This document shows, in pieces, positions 4,094 through 6,003 of a DNA stretch of 6,003 bases. Positions within the stretch are counted from its first letter, which is position 1, and each line of letters starts with the position of its first letter. This stretch comes from an uncultured Lachnospiraceae bacterium (lineage in GTDB: Bacteria > Bacillota > Clostridia > Lachnospirales > Lachnospiraceae): NCBI GenBank assembly GCA_902489645.1, contig CABUAW010000095.1, positions 1-6,003 of the forward strand, written 5' to 3'. The position numbers and the translations under genes were made by a program. The notes below the pieces were generated by a model. It was given only the letters and a program-made list of their open reading frames with translations, made no database searches and had not been told where the DNA came from.

Positions 4094-6003
4094 ATGTCAA
4101 AATCATTATATATTGCTGAGAAGCCGAGTGTGGCCAGGGAGTTTGCCAAAGCGCTGAATATCAAAGGCAAAAGCTACGACGGCTATATGGAATCCGGGGA
4201 TTCGGTGGTTACCTGGTGTGTCGGACATCTTGTGACGATGAGCTATCCGGAAGCCTATGACCCGGCGCTGCGCCGGTGGTCTTTGGATACGCTGCCTTTT
4301 ATTCCGAAGGAATTTAAATACGAGGTCATAGACTCGGTGAAAAAACAATTTGATATTGTCAGTCATCTGTTAAACCGGCCGGATGTGGAAACTATTTATG
4401 TTTGTACCGACTCGGGACGTGAAGGTGAATACATATATCGTTTAGTAGATGAAATGGCGGATGTGAAAGGAAAAAAGAAAAAGAGGGTCTGGATTGATTC
4501 ACAGACTGAGGAGGAAATTTTAAGAGGGATTCGTGAGGCAAAGGACATTTCGGCCTATGATAATCTGGCGGCCTCAGCCTATTTGCGGGCAAAAGAGGAT
4601 TATCTGATGGGAATTAATTTTTCCAGGCTGCTTACGTTAAAATACGGACCCTCAATCTCCAGTTTTATGAAAACGAAACGGACGGTACTTTCCGTGGGAC
4701 GGGTCATGACCTGTGTTCTCGGAATGGTTGTCCGCAGAGAACGGGAGATTCGGGCTTTTGTGAAAACGCCCTTTTACCGGGTACTGACCAGGCTGGAGGT
4801 TCAGGGCCGGGAAATTGAAGCGGAATGGCGGGCCGTGGAAGGTTCCAGATATTTTGGTACGCCGGCGCTTTATAAGGAAAATGGTTTTAAAAAAGAGGAA
4901 GATGCGAAGGCATTGATTGCCATGCTTACGGCGAAGCCGCCGCAGGCCATGGTTATTGAAGAACTGTCAAAGAAAAAAGAAAAGAAGAATCCACCCCTGC
5001 TGTTTAATCTGGCGGAGCTTCAAAATGAATGTTCCCGACTTTTTAAACTGAGTCCGGACGAGACGCTGAAGGTGGTGCAGGAGCTTTACGAAAAGAAGCT
5101 GGTGACCTATCCGAGAACGGATGCCCGTGTCCTCTCGACAGCGGTGGCTAAGGAAATATACAAAAATATAAGTGGGCTTCGCAATTTTGCCCCAGTCTCC
5201 GATTTTGCTGCGGAGGTTTTGGAAATGGGGAGCTATAAAGGTATTGCAAAGACCCGGTATGTCAATGATAAGCAGATTACAGACCACTATGCGATTGTGC
5301 CGACGGGACAGGGCCTTGGCGCTTTAAAGTCTGTCAGCCGTACCGGATTCAGCGTCTATACGGTGATTGCCAGACGGTTTTTGAGCATTTTTTATCCGGC
5401 CGCCGAATATCAGAAGATTCAGTTGGTTGTGAGTAAAGATAAGGAACGGTTTTTTGCAAGTTTTAAAGTGCTTCTCTCGGAGGGCTATCTTAAAGTGGCC
5501 GGAAAGCCAGCCGAAAAGACGCCGGATAAAACCGGAGCAAATGAAGAAAATGAGAAAATCGATTCGGCTTTTCTGACGCTTTTAAAAACATTGAAAAAAG
5601 GCATTTCTCTTCCGATAAAAGAATTATATATTAAAGAGGGCGAAACAACGCCGCCGAAGCGTTATAATTCGGGAAGCATGATTCTTGCTATGGAAAATGC
5701 CGGACAGCTTATTGAAGATGAGGAGCTTCGGGCCATGATTAAGGGCTGCGGCATTGGCACAAGCGCAACCCGGGCCGAGATTTTAAAAAAACTGGTAACT
5801 ATCAAATATCTGGCGCTGAACAAAAAAACCCAGATAATTACCCCGACAAAGCTTGGCGAGATGGTTTATGATGTGGTAGACAACTCTCTGCGTTCTTTAT
5901 TGAACCCGGAGTTGACGGCCAGTTGGGAAAAGGGGCTGAATTATGTGGCGGAAGGAACGATTACACCGGAGGAATACATGGAGAAGCTGGACCGCTTTGT
6001 ATC
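4094..6003 (+). CDS. topB: Type IA DNA topoisomerase, topoisomerase III-like, 3'-truncated
   Basis: The frame is open from ATG 4094 to the window edge (636 full codons), with AAGGAG (4083-4088) five bases before the start. The protein relaxes and decatenates DNA through a 5'-phosphotyrosine intermediate. It starts with a TOPRIM domain: IAEKPSVA with the conserved E9, and TDSGREGEYI (105-114). Then come the gate domains with SVGRVMTC (200-207), the catalytic segment VTYPRTD with Tyr339 and Arg341, ITDHYAIVPT, and GIGTSATRAEI beginning at 553. Tyr339 sits close to the position seen in E. coli TopB (about 328). Two departures are clear. The second Asp of the TOPRIM DxDxE is Gly108 (D106-S-G-R-E110). 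The usual GRVQTP is GRVMTC. These suggest a diverged TopB-like paralogue and not the main cellular enzyme. A charged linker (about 476-494) precedes the later gate segment. Any C-terminal zinc-binding region lies outside the window. Confidence 0.93.
   Translation, partial: MSKSLYIAEKPSVAREFAKALNIKGKSYDGYMESGDSVVTWCVGHLVTMSYPEAYDPALRRWSLDTLPFIPKEFKYEVIDSVKKQFDIVSHLLNRPDVETIYVCTDSGREGEYIYRLVDEMADVKGKKKKRVWIDSQTEEEILRGIREAKDISAYDNLAASAYLRAKEDYLMGINFSRLLTLKYGPSISSFMKTKRTVLSVGRVMTCVLGMVVRREREIRAFVKTPFYRVLTRLEVQGREIEAEWRAVEGSRYFGTPALYKENGFKKEEDAKALIAMLTAKPPQAMVIEELSKKKEKKNPPLLFNLAELQNECSRLFKLSPDETLKVVQELYEKKLVTYPRTDARVLSTAVAKEIYKNISGLRNFAPVSDFAAEVLEMGSYKGIAKTRYVNDKQITDHYAIVPTGQGLGALKSVSRTGFSVYTVIARRFLSIFYPAAEYQKIQLVVSKDKERFFASFKVLLSEGYLKVAGKPAEKTPDKTGANEENEKIDSAFLTLLKTLKKGISLPIKELYIKEGETTPPKRYNSGSMILAMENAGQLIEDEELRAMIKGCGIGTSATRAEILKKLVTIKYLALNKKTQIITPTKLGEMVYDVVDNSLRSLLNPELTASWEKGLNYVAEGTITPEEYMEKLDRFV

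Noticed and set aside
4392..5287. Minus-strand open frames opposite the topoisomerase gene (4392-4592, 4967-5287, also 4106-4366)
   Set aside because: They are antisense shadows of a well-supported topoisomerase frame, with no family resemblance.
1..6003. Mobile element, CRISPR array, tRNA or phage remnant
   Set aside because: No direct-repeat array, transposase, integrase or cloverleaf-like segment was seen; gene order and composition look chromosomal.

Overview
The window looks like chromosome from a low-to-medium GC Firmicute of the class Clostridia, most likely a gut Lachnospiraceae. This rests on strong AAGGAG-type ribosome binding sites, sigma-A-like promoters, intrinsic terminators with U-tracts, an FMN-type riboswitch and the style of the proteins. 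It reads as an ordinary chromosomal stretch: no transposase, integrase, CRISPR array, tRNA or rRNA was seen.

Layout. (1) Positions 1-497 hold the 3' part of a flavodoxin-fold NAD(P)H-type oxidoreductase with an iron-sulfur-flavoprotein-like Cys cluster. (2) Positions 494-822 form a regulatory leader: a near-consensus promoter overlapping the previous stop codon, an FMN (RFN) riboswitch aptamer with unusual substitutions, a switchable antiterminator/terminator pair, and a ribosome binding site. (3) Positions 823-2187 encode a MATE-family efflux transporter under that riboswitch. (4) After a short gap with a consensus promoter and two palindromes, positions 2267-3184 encode a fusion of a MarR-type repressor with a GNAT acetyltransferase. 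(5) A long two-tier hairpin at 3231-3291 ends that unit and lies tail-to-tail against a LUD-domain protein on the minus strand (3290-3925). (6) A divergent intergenic region (3926-4093) carries promoters for the LUD gene and for a type IA DNA topoisomerase (TopB-like) that starts at 4094 and runs off the right edge.

How the genes may work together. The riboswitch, the MATE transporter and the MarR-GNAT protein form a plausible small-molecule response module. The RNA would sense a flavin-like compound, the transporter would move it or a related toxic compound out, and the MarR-GNAT protein would regulate and perhaps acetylate. The RNA keeps the adenines that sandwich and pair with the flavin ring. 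Guanines that contact the FMN phosphate in the published structure align with adenines here, which points to a ligand other than FMN. The base-pairing options downstream of the aptamer are compatible with a ligand-induced ON switch. The LUD protein and the topoisomerase appear functionally unrelated to this module. The topoisomerase is notable because the second aspartate of its TOPRIM DxDxE motif is a glycine.
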